Positions 54,163 through 62,673 of a stretch of 64,000 bases of DNA are shown here, piece after piece. The stretch is from Nitrospirota bacterium (GTDB lineage: Bacteria; Nitrospirota; Nitrospiria; Nitrospirales; UBA8639): assembly GCA_029864405.1 (NCBI GenBank), contig JAOTTP010000002.1:31678-95677 (forward strand). The letters run 5' to 3'. Below the pieces are notes generated by a model. The model was not told where the DNA came from. It saw only the letters and a program-made list of their open reading frames with translations, and made no database searches. A program made the position numbers and the translations under genes. Positions within the stretch are counted from its first letter, which is position 1, and each line of letters opens with the position of its first letter.

Positions 54163-54293
54163 TCTCGAAGGTCAACGATATTAATACGGAAACAGGCTTC
54201 TACCTTGTAGGGGTGCATAAACGTGTGAATAGTAAAGCGTAAGGAGAATTGATGGATGCTCATGTCTTTTTCTCTCCACTCCTTACTCCTAAC

Positions 54294-55445
54294 TTACTCC
54301 TCACGCCTCACTTCGTTTCTCTCCTTTACCGGTTGATAGGGACGATGGCGTGGGCCTTCATAAATCTGGTCGGGCCGGAACAAGTGATTATCTTGATATT
54401 GTTCAAAACAGTGCGCTAACCACCCGGCCACCCGGGCCATCGCAAAGACAGGAGTGAATAAATCGGTCTCAATTCCCATCCGATGGTAAATGATGCCGGA
54501 GTAAAAATCCACGTTTGGCCGAATTCCTTTGGGTCCCACACGTTGTTCCATTTCGTGCTCAACCGCCCTGGCAAGAGAAAATAAGGAATTGCCATCCGGA
54601 CGGGTATCCAATTGCTGAGCGAACGCTTGTAACACGGTGGCGCGGGGGTCCTTCACTTTATAAATCCGGTGCCCGAACCCCATAATTTTTTGCTTCATCG
54701 AAAATTTGTGATCAAGGTACGCAGGAATGGCCTCAATGGATCCGATGTCCTCTAACATGTGAATGACGGCCTCATTCGCGCCGCCATGTAATGGGCCTTC
54801 CAAGGTTCCAATGGCTGAGGCGATCACGGTAAAGGGATCGGCCAGGGTGGAGGCTGTCACCAGGCCGCTAAACGTCGAGGCGTTCATCGTGTGCTCGGCA
54901 TGGAGAATCAAGCAGATGTCAAACATCCTGGCGATGTCGGGGGCAGGGACGTTTTCGGAGAGCATGTACAAAAAATTTTCGGCGAATGAAAGGTCGTCAC
55001 GTGGTTGGATTTGTTCATCACCATGGCGCAGGCGAGCAAACCCCGCGACGATGGTGGGGAGTTTGGCGATGAGGCGGACGGCGGTCCAATATCGGGTGGA
55101 GTCATCCCGGACATCCGGAACCGGATAAAACATGCCCAAGGCGGCCACCGCCGCTTGCAGGGCATCCATCGGGTGTCCATGCTCGGGGAGGCATTTCAGG
55201 AGATCGGTGATGCGATATTTAATCCGGCGATGGTGAGTGAGATCCTCGTGAAACCGGGCTAGTTCTGTTTGGGTGGGAAGCCGGTTGAACAATAATAAAA
55301 ACGCCGTTTCGGTAAAGGTACTTCGTGTCGCGAGTTCCTCAATAGGGATCCCGCGATATTCCAGAACACCCTGGAGCCCATCTACATAACTGATTGTTGA
55401 TTTCGCCGCAGGAACGCCTGCTAGGCCTGGCAAATAATCTTGCAT
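54294..55445 (-). CDS. gltA: citrate synthase (possibly 2-methylcitrate synthase type)
   Basis: 383 residues, ATG preceded by GAGAGAAGGTGAC. Family blocks: STISYVDGLQGVLEYRGIPI, ASTFSGLVTASTLADP with preceding HAEHTMNAS, GPLHGGANEAVI and the catalytic GFGHRIYKVKDPRA. The short (~380-residue) dimer-type form. Condenses acetyl-CoA with oxaloacetate. Same strand and order as sdhA-sdhB-CCG subunit. Discrimination from methylcitrate synthase needs a tree. Confidence 0.93.
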   Translation of the reverse strand: MQDYLPGLAGVPAAKSTISYVDGLQGVLEYRGIPIEELATRSTFTETAFLLLFNRLPTQTELARFHEDLTHHRRIKYRITDLLKCLPEHGHPMDALQAAVAALGMFYPVPDVRDDSTRYWTAVRLIAKLPTIVAGFARLRHGDEQIQPRDDLSFAENFLYMLSENVPAPDIARMFDICLILHAEHTMNASTFSGLVTASTLADPFTVIASAIGTLEGPLHGGANEAVIHMLEDIGSIEAIPAYLDHKFSMKQKIMGFGHRIYKVKDPRATVLQAFAQQLDTRPDGNSLFSLARAVEHEMEQRVGPKGIRPNVDFYSGIIYHRMGIETDLFTPVFAMARVAGWLAHCFEQYQDNHLFRPDQIYEGPRHRPYQPVKERNEVRREE

Positions 55446-55652
55446 GTCACCTTCTCTCTCTTGGATGTCACATTCGTATTTTTGCGCATAACGATATTAT
55501 ACCTTGACCGTGATCTGCATCCCAACTTTACCCGTAAACTTGCTATACTACGTTGTTGGAATCAGGATGAGTCGAGGTTTTGACTGTGTGAAAGAAATAT
55601 ATCATTGTTCTCGTATGGTCCAATTTTCAATTTCAAGAAAGGGGAATTCAGT

Positions 55653-56252
55653 ATGCATGGTTTCAAGAACGTCATGATGGTCGCGGGGTTTGTGGCTCTC
55701 GTCACGGGGGGGACAGGATTGTTGGCAGGGGCTGACCCCGGGAGCGATCACGATCCACATGGGAAGCAGCCTCATGCGGGAATGGGCTATGGAGAAGGCG
55801 ATCATGAAGGTATAGGGCATCATGGTGGTCTGTCGCCTTTGGCCATGAAAGAGCAATTGGGTCTTTCTGATGAACAGGTGACCAGGTTACGTCCACTCGA
55901 AATGGACTATCGAAAGACCATGATTCAGAATGGGGCGGATTTACGGGTGGCGATGGTAGATATGGGGACACTCATGGATGCCAAGCAACCCGACATGGCA
56001 GCGATTACCAGTAAGGTTGATGAAATTAGCCTGTTGCAAAAGAATATGATGATGTATCGCGTCGAGGTCCTTCTTAAAGTCAAAGAGGTGTTGTCTCCCG
56101 CGCAATATGAGCAATTCCGGTCCAGACTTCGTGAGCAAATGGAAGGGATGGCCCATCGTGGAGGTGAAATGCCGGAAGGGATGGAACACCATGGTGAGTA
56201 TCCTGGAAAACCACATGGCTATGGCGGTGAGATGCAGAAACAACATCCCTGA
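55653..56252 (+). CDS. Spy/CpxP-like metal-stress protein, secreted
   Basis: 199 residues from the ATG at 55653 (site AAAGGGGAATTCAGT); the track begins 16 residues earlier. Signal peptide (VMMVAGFVALVTGGTGLLAGAD), a His/Gly/Asp-rich stretch (~30-60, GSDHDPHGKQPHAGMG), then Spy-like helices (LGLSDEQVTRLRPLEMDYRKTM; LSPAQYEQFRSRLREQM) and a His/Met/Gly-rich tail. Similar in design to the protein at 44547. Suggests a metal-binding chaperone or stress role. Followed by a strong terminator. Confidence 0.85.
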   Translation: MHGFKNVMMVAGFVALVTGGTGLLAGADPGSDHDPHGKQPHAGMGYGEGDHEGIGHHGGLSPLAMKEQLGLSDEQVTRLRPLEMDYRKTMIQNGADLRVAMVDMGTLMDAKQPDMAAITSKVDEISLLQKNMMMYRVEVLLKVKEVLSPAQYEQFRSRLREQMEGMAHRGGEMPEGMEHHGEYPGKPHGYGGEMQKQHP

Positions 56253-56355
56253 ACATTGGGAGTTCTTCTTTGGAGGTTCTTGGGTCCCTTTTTATATGAG
56301 GGGCGGCATTGAGGGTTGAACTGATCGAACATCCAGAATAAGCCATCTTTCACAA

Positions 56356-56396
56356 GGGCCCCTTCTTCATCAACAGAAGAAGGGGCCCGTTTTTTT
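56356..56396 (+). terminator. intrinsic terminator
   Basis: 13-bp perfect stem GGGCCCCTTCTTC / GAAGAAGGGGCCC, 7-base loop, then GTTTTTTT. A textbook Rho-independent terminator for the Spy-like gene ending at 56252. Confidence 0.92.
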
Positions 56397-56637
56397 ATGT
56401 ATCTGCCAATCTGTCTTGATCTCCCTACAGGGTTATTGATGAAGTTGTAGGCGATTGCCTGCACATCTTCAGGTGATACTTGGTGCGTATCGCGATAGGC
56501 GAACATCTAACCACTTGAAGTTGTTCATGAAAAAAATCATGGGATGGGAGGGAATGAGCCTTGCAATATCTCGCAAGTAATCACTGAAATACGACAGGGT
56601 ACCCAGTCGCATGTATTTGTCGTGGAGGGAGGTTGTC
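56397..56637. other. spacer before the small secreted protein gene
   Basis: About 240 bases with no supported feature. Confidence 0.3.
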
Positions 56638-56979
56638 ATGAAATCATTTACTCAAATTGGTGTCTTGATGTTGGTGATAGGTTGTGGGGGAGTTGGCCCG
56701 TGTCTGGCCATGGAGGGGGAAGCTCTGGCTCAAGCACCTGAGGTTCGACAGGAACTTCATACGACTTCGCCGACTGCCACCTCACGGTATATGAATGTGG
56801 AAGGTACGCTTCAGGCCATCCAGGGAGACATGTTTATCATCGAAGGGGCATCAGCCGAACAACAGATTCAGATCCAGGTTGGCAAGGATACGGCGTTCCC
56901 GAATGGGCAAAAAGAACCCGGGCAACCCGTTCATGCCCTGGTGTCCGCCCAAGATGGACATGCGTTGATCATTCGATAA
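56638..56979 (+). CDS. small secreted hypothetical protein
   Basis: 113 residues from the ATG at 56638, preceded by GGAGGGAGGTTGTC. Signal peptide (IGVLMLVIGCGGVGPCLAME), then a compact beta-rich domain (NVEGTLQAIQGDMFIIEG; IQVGKDTAFPNGQKEPG; VHALVSAQDGHALIIR) with an OB-like pattern. No recognised family. The two Cys in the signal region may make it a lipoprotein. Likely real from its site and codon use. Confidence 0.7.
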   Translation: MKSFTQIGVLMLVIGCGGVGPCLAMEGEALAQAPEVRQELHTTSPTATSRYMNVEGTLQAIQGDMFIIEGASAEQQIQIQVGKDTAFPNGQKEPGQPVHALVSAQDGHALIIR

Positions 56980-57253
56980 AAGGCGACTCGGGGACTTGCT
57001 GCCTTGGTCTGAAGATCTTGAGGAATGATTTCATGAGAAAAGGGCATCGGGCTGGGAAAAAAGAAGTATTCATCACGATGCCATGAATGCGGGAGGGGCG
57101 AACATTTCAGAATTATTCACTTTGTCACTTGGGGGAGATACGGTGCGTGGTTCGAAGTGTTCGTCCTTCCGCTACTTTTAAGTTGAGAGGTGCGGTTCGT
57201 AGGTGCTAGTTTAGTAATAGGTGCATGTTAACAAATTATTGGAGAGAAGGCCA

Positions 57254-57421
57254 ATGATGAGATGTAAAACGTGTTGCCAGGAATATACGGCTTTTGATTT
57301 TGTCACCCTGCGGAATCTCTGTGAACATGTGTATTTGGATTCTCTAGCCCAGAAACAGAATCCCTGGTTATCCAATTCGGATAAGCATGTTTCCCGGTTG
57401 AATACACCCCAGCCGGTCTGA
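57254..57421 (+). CDS. tiny cysteine-containing protein (tentative)
   Basis: 55 residues with a GAGAGAAGG site close to the ATGATG pair. CKTCCQEY near the start and a later Cys suggest a metal-binding knuckle. No family recognised, short, so only tentative. Confidence 0.35.
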   Translation: MMRCKTCCQEYTAFDFVTLRNLCEHVYLDSLAQKQNPWLSNSDKHVSRLNTPQPV

Positions 57422-57482
57422 CTTTGAGCGCCTCCATCTCCCTTGCCGATCGTTGGATGTGGGACATGTGAGAGAATGGGTT

Positions 57483-58397
57483 TTAGGGGCAAGACCGCCC
57501 GTGTGTCTGTTCTTCTGCGTGGTAAGAACTCCGAACCAGCGGGCCGGATTCCACATGCTGAAATCCTAAGGCCATTCCCTCTTCTTTGAATCGCTCAAAT
57601 TCATCCGGAGTATAGTATCGGGAAACCGCCGCATGCTGAAGAGTCGGCTGAAGGTATTGGCCGATGGTCAGAATGTCACATTCTACCTCGCGAAGATCAC
57701 GCATCACCTGCCGAATTTCCTCGTCTGATTCTCCTAAGCCTGCCATAAGCCCGGATTTCGTTCGCCCTCCCATCGCTTTAGCCCATTGAAGAACCTGTAG
57801 CGATCGCTGGTATTTCCCCTGCGGACGAATTGAGGGAAAGAGGCGAGGGACGGTTTCGATATTGTGATTTAAAATGTCCGGTTTGGCCTGCATCACCATT
57901 TCCAGATCAGTCTGCTGACCCTGAAAGTCCGGGATCAGCACTTCCACCGTGCACGTCGGGTTCTCGTGGCGGATTCGCTGAATCGTGTCTGCGAACAGTG
58001 CCGCGCCTCCATCGGGAAGATCATCCCGGTTTACCGAGGTCACGACTGCATGTCGGAGTTTGAGGAGTTTGACGGCATTGGCCACCCGCTGAGGTTCTTC
58101 CCGGTCCACGGCGGACGGGCGTCCCGTGGTCACTGAGCAGTAATGGCAACGCCTGGTGCAGATATCTCCAAGGATGAGGAATGTGGCTGTCCGATTATTC
58201 CAACATTCCCATATATTCGGACATCGAGCCTCTTCACAAATGGTATGCAGGCGATGCGTATCCATCAGTTGACGGATTTCCTGGTAATGGGGGCCTGGTC
58301 GGAAACGGACCTTAAACCAGGAAGGGAGATTTTTTCTGCGGGAGGCATTTGTAAAAGAAGAAGCGGGAGTAATTTCTGAAGTGGGAATGAATGTCAT
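57483..58397 (-). CDS. lipA: lipoyl synthase
   Basis: 304 residues from the ATG at 58397 (MTFIPTSEI). Two clusters as expected: the auxiliary CEEARCPNIWECW (CxxxxCxxxxxC) and the radical SAM CTRRCHYCSV, then TSVNRDDLPDGGAALFADTI and LKSGLMAGLGES-like substrate region. Inserts two sulfurs into protein-bound octanoyl groups. Adjacent to no lip or pdh genes. Lipoate is needed by the 2-oxoacid dehydrogenase and glycine cleavage systems. Confidence 0.96.
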   Translation of the reverse strand: MTFIPTSEITPASSFTNASRRKNLPSWFKVRFRPGPHYQEIRQLMDTHRLHTICEEARCPNIWECWNNRTATFLILGDICTRRCHYCSVTTGRPSAVDREEPQRVANAVKLLKLRHAVVTSVNRDDLPDGGAALFADTIQRIRHENPTCTVEVLIPDFQGQQTDLEMVMQAKPDILNHNIETVPRLFPSIRPQGKYQRSLQVLQWAKAMGGRTKSGLMAGLGESDEEIRQVMRDLREVECDILTIGQYLQPTLQHAAVSRYYTPDEFERFKEEGMALGFQHVESGPLVRSSYHAEEQTHGRSCP

Positions 58398-58614
58398 AAG
58401 CGTCTTGGAAGGTATGGTAATCTGTGAGTGTTGCCTGAAGTGGCGTTGAGTAGGAAATGGCACCCAACAGACGTCACCTATTGTAACACGAGAGTGTAGT
58501 CATGCCTATACTCTCGAGGAGATCTACCATGGGCTGCAGGAGTGAGGGAAATCCGGAAAGGCATGAACGCTGCAGTCAACGATCGGTTGGCAGATGCGTA
58601 GTCTTGTCAGAATG

Positions 58615-59847
58615 TCATGCGGGCTCATCCATCATTGAAGAAAAGTGGTTGGCCCAATCAATGGCTTCCACATAGAAATCCCGAATGGTGACAGGAGGAA
58701 GTTGGAGGTGCTTGAGTTCCAACCATTCGCCTTGTTCATAAGCCTTCACACAGTTCAATACGGTTCCCATCGGTCCGGTTCCCGAGATCAAGGCATCAAG
58801 AATGTCGTCCGGTAGGGGAAGGTTTTTGACAATGTCTTCCATGGAGGCCTCATACAAGGCGTCTAGGACCGACAGGAGGCCCATGGTGAAATATTTTTCG
58901 GGAGAATGGGCGCTCAGGCCGTGCCCCAATTTCTCGCACATTTTGGCTCGTACCAAGGCGATCACCAGCAGTTCCATCGGCTGGTCTTTTTCGGTGGCCA
59001 TAATAATGAGGGTGGCCCAGGTGCGAATCCGGTCGATGCCCACCATGCACGCGGCTTGCTCAATGCATTCCATACGTCTGGGGAGTCCAAGGGAGGCCGA
59101 ATTCACGTATCGAAGAATTTTGTAACTCAATGAGAGATCATTGCGAATAAATTCAACCAGGTGTTTCAACGAGATGCCAGGGTCCTGAAGATTCCCCAAT
59201 AATTCCAGGAGGGCGGCACGATTCCCGGGGATTTGACGGCCTCGAACGATATCAGGGCGATAAAAGAAGAACCCTTGAAAATAGAAAAATCCTAGCTGTT
59301 TGCAGGTTTCATAGACTTCCCGTGTCTCGACCTTTTCGGCGAGAAGACGCACGCGGTAATCCCGAAGCTGCCCGGCCTCTTGTTGTAACTGCTCTCCGCT
59401 TTTTCCTGCAACATCGATTTTGACGATGTCGGCCAATTCCAGAAACGGTCGAAAGCGATCATGAAACACGAAATCATCCAAGGCAATGGTATAGCCCTGC
59501 TGAGAGAGGGAGGCAATGGCTTCAAGCACGTGTGAGCTGGGTTCGACATTCTCTAAAATTTCCAAGACGACTCGATTTTTCGGAAGAGCCTCACAATGGT
59601 TCTCTAATAAAAATTGTTTGGGAATATTTAAAAAGGCCAGGTGCGATCCCACCACATGTTCCAGGCCGATATCGAGGTAGGTGTTCAAGAGGACCTGCGC
59701 CGTGGCGATCCCATCATCGGAGAAGTTGGCTGAATCGACTTCACAGTTTCGATACAGCAACTCATAGCCAATTGTTTTCAGATTCGGACCTAAAATCGGC
59801 TGGCGACCGACGAAGATATCTCGATCATGGATGAGGGTGGAATTCAT
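58615..59847 (-). CDS. EAL-HDOD (YuxH-type) signalling protein
   Basis: 410 residues. N-terminal EAL-like domain (~10-205: DIFVGRQPILGPNLKTIGYELLYR, LALDDFVF-type and IVKIDVAG) with a changed signature (YELLYRN rather than EALxRW), so cyclic-di-GMP hydrolysis is doubtful. C-terminal HDOD domain (~205-390: LSLSYKILRYVNSASLGLPRRM). The YuxH/CdgJ-like group uses this pair to bind c-di-GMP or scaffold signalling. Separate from the REC-GGDEF-EAL gene by ~780 bases. Confidence 0.9.
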   Translation of the reverse strand: MNSTLIHDRDIFVGRQPILGPNLKTIGYELLYRNCEVDSANFSDDGIATAQVLLNTYLDIGLEHVVGSHLAFLNIPKQFLLENHCEALPKNRVVLEILENVEPSSHVLEAIASLSQQGYTIALDDFVFHDRFRPFLELADIVKIDVAGKSGEQLQQEAGQLRDYRVRLLAEKVETREVYETCKQLGFFYFQGFFFYRPDIVRGRQIPGNRAALLELLGNLQDPGISLKHLVEFIRNDLSLSYKILRYVNSASLGLPRRMECIEQAACMVGIDRIRTWATLIIMATEKDQPMELLVIALVRAKMCEKLGHGLSAHSPEKYFTMGLLSVLDALYEASMEDIVKNLPLPDDILDALISGTGPMGTVLNCVKAYEQGEWLELKHLQLPPVTIRDFYVEAIDWANHFSSMMDEPA

Positions 59848-60627
59848 GTGGATTCTAGGTCCCTATTGGTTGCCTGGATCAATTTGCGAATCTCCTGGTC
59901 TGTTGGAAGGTCGTTGCCAGGCAACGAGTCTGAAGCCGTCTCGGTCTTTATATTTTCTTTATCTCTTCCTTTTTGTCGGTTGTACAGCTTAAATAATGAA
60001 TATTTCCAAAAAGTTAATAGAAGAAGAAAGAGGGCACATGTCCGAGCCGGGAAGCAAGAGGGTCGGGTTTCCTTCGACAACGCAGGTGCCTTGTGCCTCG
60101 TCGAAATGAGGCGCAGGAGCCATAACGATCATGAAATCACAAGAAGGTCAGGGAAATGAACCGGTTGCTCAGGTAGTGAGCATATCTGGCATTCCTGGCA
60201 GTTTTCGTCATGTGCTCGCCGGTGAACAGGCGACGATTCGAACTAAAAGGGCGCTCACTATTCTTTCTACGCAATCAGGGATCTCCCGGCCCGCCATTCC
60301 CGACATTTTCTATCGGGAATCTCTCTTGTGGTTTGGAAAATCCAGGTGCCTGCTCCAGCAACCATTTGAAGGGGAAGGTTCAAGAACTTGGAGAAATGAC
60401 GATCGGGGGGCAATCGATGTCGACCGCACTCTCGATTCATCTGACACTGTCCGTCAAGTGATATCCAAGTTTATACGGATGTAGGGATATCGCGTGCCAC
60501 GGTCATACTGAATTGGTGGGTGTGATGAATCACCAGAAAGATGGCATAAGGTGGCGGCAGGAGGAGGTCAGAGGAGTAAGAATGTTGATTGCCAGCCGAT
60601 GATTGCATGATTGACCGCAATCGGGTC
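59848..60627. other. gene-free region with a lone repeat unit
   Basis: About 780 bases. At 60292-60325 is a half-unit of the first REP family (CCATTCCCGACATTTTCTATC then GGGAATCTCTC). ORF 60131..60484 (+) has no site or domain and is not called. Confidence 0.45.
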
Positions 60628-62460
60628 TTACACCTTCTCGCCGGCGCAAAGGGAAGCAAGCATCGGAGCCAGGTTTTCCACGGTTACCGGTCGACTGAAG
60701 AAATATCCCTGGTATTGGTCGCAATTCAGAGTGGTGAGAAAATCAAGTTGCTCCTGATGCTCCACCCCTTCGGCGACGACGGTTAAGGAGAACTCATGCG
60801 CCAGATAAATCATGGCCGAGACCAAGGCCCGGTCTTCCGGGTTGTGGGTAATATCGGTCAGAAAGGAGCGGTCGATCTTCAACTCATGAATGGGGAAACG
60901 TTTCAAATAACTGAGAGAGGAGTAGCCCGTCCCGAAGTCATCCATGGAGATCTTTGGTCCCAAGGCCATCAGGTGGTTCAAGGTCTCCACGGCCTGCTCC
61001 GCGTTTTTCATCAACAGGCTTTCCGTCAGCTCAAGTGTCAAATAATTCGCTTTGGCCCCCGTGCTCTGTAAGGTCTCCCTCACCAAATGCACCAGATAGC
61101 CGTCATTGAATTGTTTCGCCGAGACATTCACCGCGATCTGAATCCATATTCCCTGGGCCTGCCAGCGTGCCAATTGCGCACAGGCTTCTTTGAGCACCCA
61201 TTCACCCAAAGGAATGATCAGGCCGGTCTCTTCGGCTAGGGGAATGAATTGATCCGGAAAGATAATCGTGCCGTCTGGTTTCTGCCATCGCACCAGCGCT
61301 TCGACCCCGATGATGTGGCCGCTCTTCACCTCAACCTTCGGCTGATAATACAACAGCAATTGGTCTCTCTCGATGGCATGGCGCAAGTCTGACTCCATTC
61401 GCAGACGCTCCAGGCTCTGAGAATTCAGTTCGCTCGAATAAAAATTGAAGCCTCCCTTTCCATGCACGTTGGCCTGGGCGCACGCGCCAACGGCGCATTG
61501 GATCAAGGTCGTCAAATCTGTGGCATCCGCAGGAAAACTGGCAATACCGATATTTGGGGAAATGTAGACCTCGGTCCCATTGGCATTGAACGGAAATTCC
61601 ATGACCTTCAGAATACGGGAGGCTAACTTCATCGCATATTCGGCATGAGCCATCGTCGGACACAATAACGAGAATTCATCCCCATCGACGCGAAAGAGGC
61701 TATCCAACTCACTCGAATCAGGAATTCCGCGCCCAAACACATCAGATCGGCGCATGCATGAACTCATCCGTTCCGCGATCTGCGTGATAAGCTGATCTGC
61801 GATTTCCGGCCCGAAGGTATTGGCCAGGCGCTTAAACTGGTTCAGCGTAATATGCAACAGCACCAGGTTCTCGTGATGGCGTTCCGCTCGCTGGATAAAC
61901 CAAGCCAATCGATCAAGAAACAAACTCCGGTTCGGCAATTTCGTCAAGGCATCATAATAAGCAAGTTGATTCTGATAGGCTCGGGCGGCGAGCGTGTTGC
62001 GAACCCGAAGTTTCAATTCACTGGGATCGACCGGTTTGGCCAGAAAATCTGTGGCACCCCGGTCGAGGGCCTGGAGTTTGGTCTCTGGGTCGGAGGAAGA
62101 GGTCAGGATAATGACAGGAAGATGTTGCAGCTTGGGATGGTCCCTCACCTGCTGCAGGATTTCGAATCCTGAGACGTTCGGCATCATCAGATCAAGCAAC
62201 AGAATGTCCGGTCGATGCTCTTCAATATGTTCCATGGCCCGAGAGGAATCCTCGACGAGCACAAAGTGCTGATAATCAGCATCCTCCAGATAGGCCCGCA
62301 TGATCTCCATGGTCGTCGACTCGTCGTCGACCATCAGAATCGTAGCCTGAGTCAGCGAGGTTTCATCGCATCCCAATTCATTTAGGACAGGTTTAGCCAA
62401 AAGCAGCCCGTCGTTATTTTGTGATTGGAATGCTCTCTGATCTGTCTGTTCTGTTTCCAT
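60628..62460 (-). CDS. REC-GGDEF-EAL cyclic-di-GMP phosphodiesterase-type protein
   Basis: 610 residues. Receiver (~37-155, ILMVDDESTT, DILLLDLMMPNVSG, FLAKPVD), GGDEF domain (~170-335) with the site changed to RVDGDEFS in place of GGDEF, and an EAL domain (~350-600) with an intact GVEALVRWQKPDG, TDDFGTGYSSL-type and EGVEHQEQ. The diguanylate-cyclase half is probably inactive or GTP-sensing, while the EAL half should hydrolyse c-di-GMP. Activity is set by phosphorylation of the receiver. Confidence 0.93.
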   Translation of the reverse strand: METEQTDQRAFQSQNNDGLLLAKPVLNELGCDETSLTQATILMVDDESTTMEIMRAYLEDADYQHFVLVEDSSRAMEHIEEHRPDILLLDLMMPNVSGFEILQQVRDHPKLQHLPVIILTSSSDPETKLQALDRGATDFLAKPVDPSELKLRVRNTLAARAYQNQLAYYDALTKLPNRSLFLDRLAWFIQRAERHHENLVLLHITLNQFKRLANTFGPEIADQLITQIAERMSSCMRRSDVFGRGIPDSSELDSLFRVDGDEFSLLCPTMAHAEYAMKLASRILKVMEFPFNANGTEVYISPNIGIASFPADATDLTTLIQCAVGACAQANVHGKGGFNFYSSELNSQSLERLRMESDLRHAIERDQLLLYYQPKVEVKSGHIIGVEALVRWQKPDGTIIFPDQFIPLAEETGLIIPLGEWVLKEACAQLARWQAQGIWIQIAVNVSAKQFNDGYLVHLVRETLQSTGAKANYLTLELTESLLMKNAEQAVETLNHLMALGPKISMDDFGTGYSSLSYLKRFPIHELKIDRSFLTDITHNPEDRALVSAMIYLAHEFSLTVVAEGVEHQEQLDFLTTLNCDQYQGYFFSRPVTVENLAPMLASLCAGEKV

Positions 62461-62673
62461 GTCGCGATGACTTCCAAGCTTGAAGGGCCGGCATCCCGGC
62501 CTTCAGACCAAGGTTGTTCTTAAGCTGCTTTACCGATTTTTCGGTCGTTCAAAGGTGAAAATTAAGAAAAAACGGTGGCCGACTGTGAATGGACGCCTTG
62601 AGGCCACCTGACATCCGTTGAGCCGAAAGGTCGGGAGGGCCGGTTCCATGCCATGGAAAGGTCTGCCGTGGCC

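Noticed and set aside
60131-60484. 117-codon ORF in the spacer before the REC-GGDEF-EAL gene
   Set aside because: Includes a REP half-unit, which is a non-coding repeat elsewhere, and has no domain.
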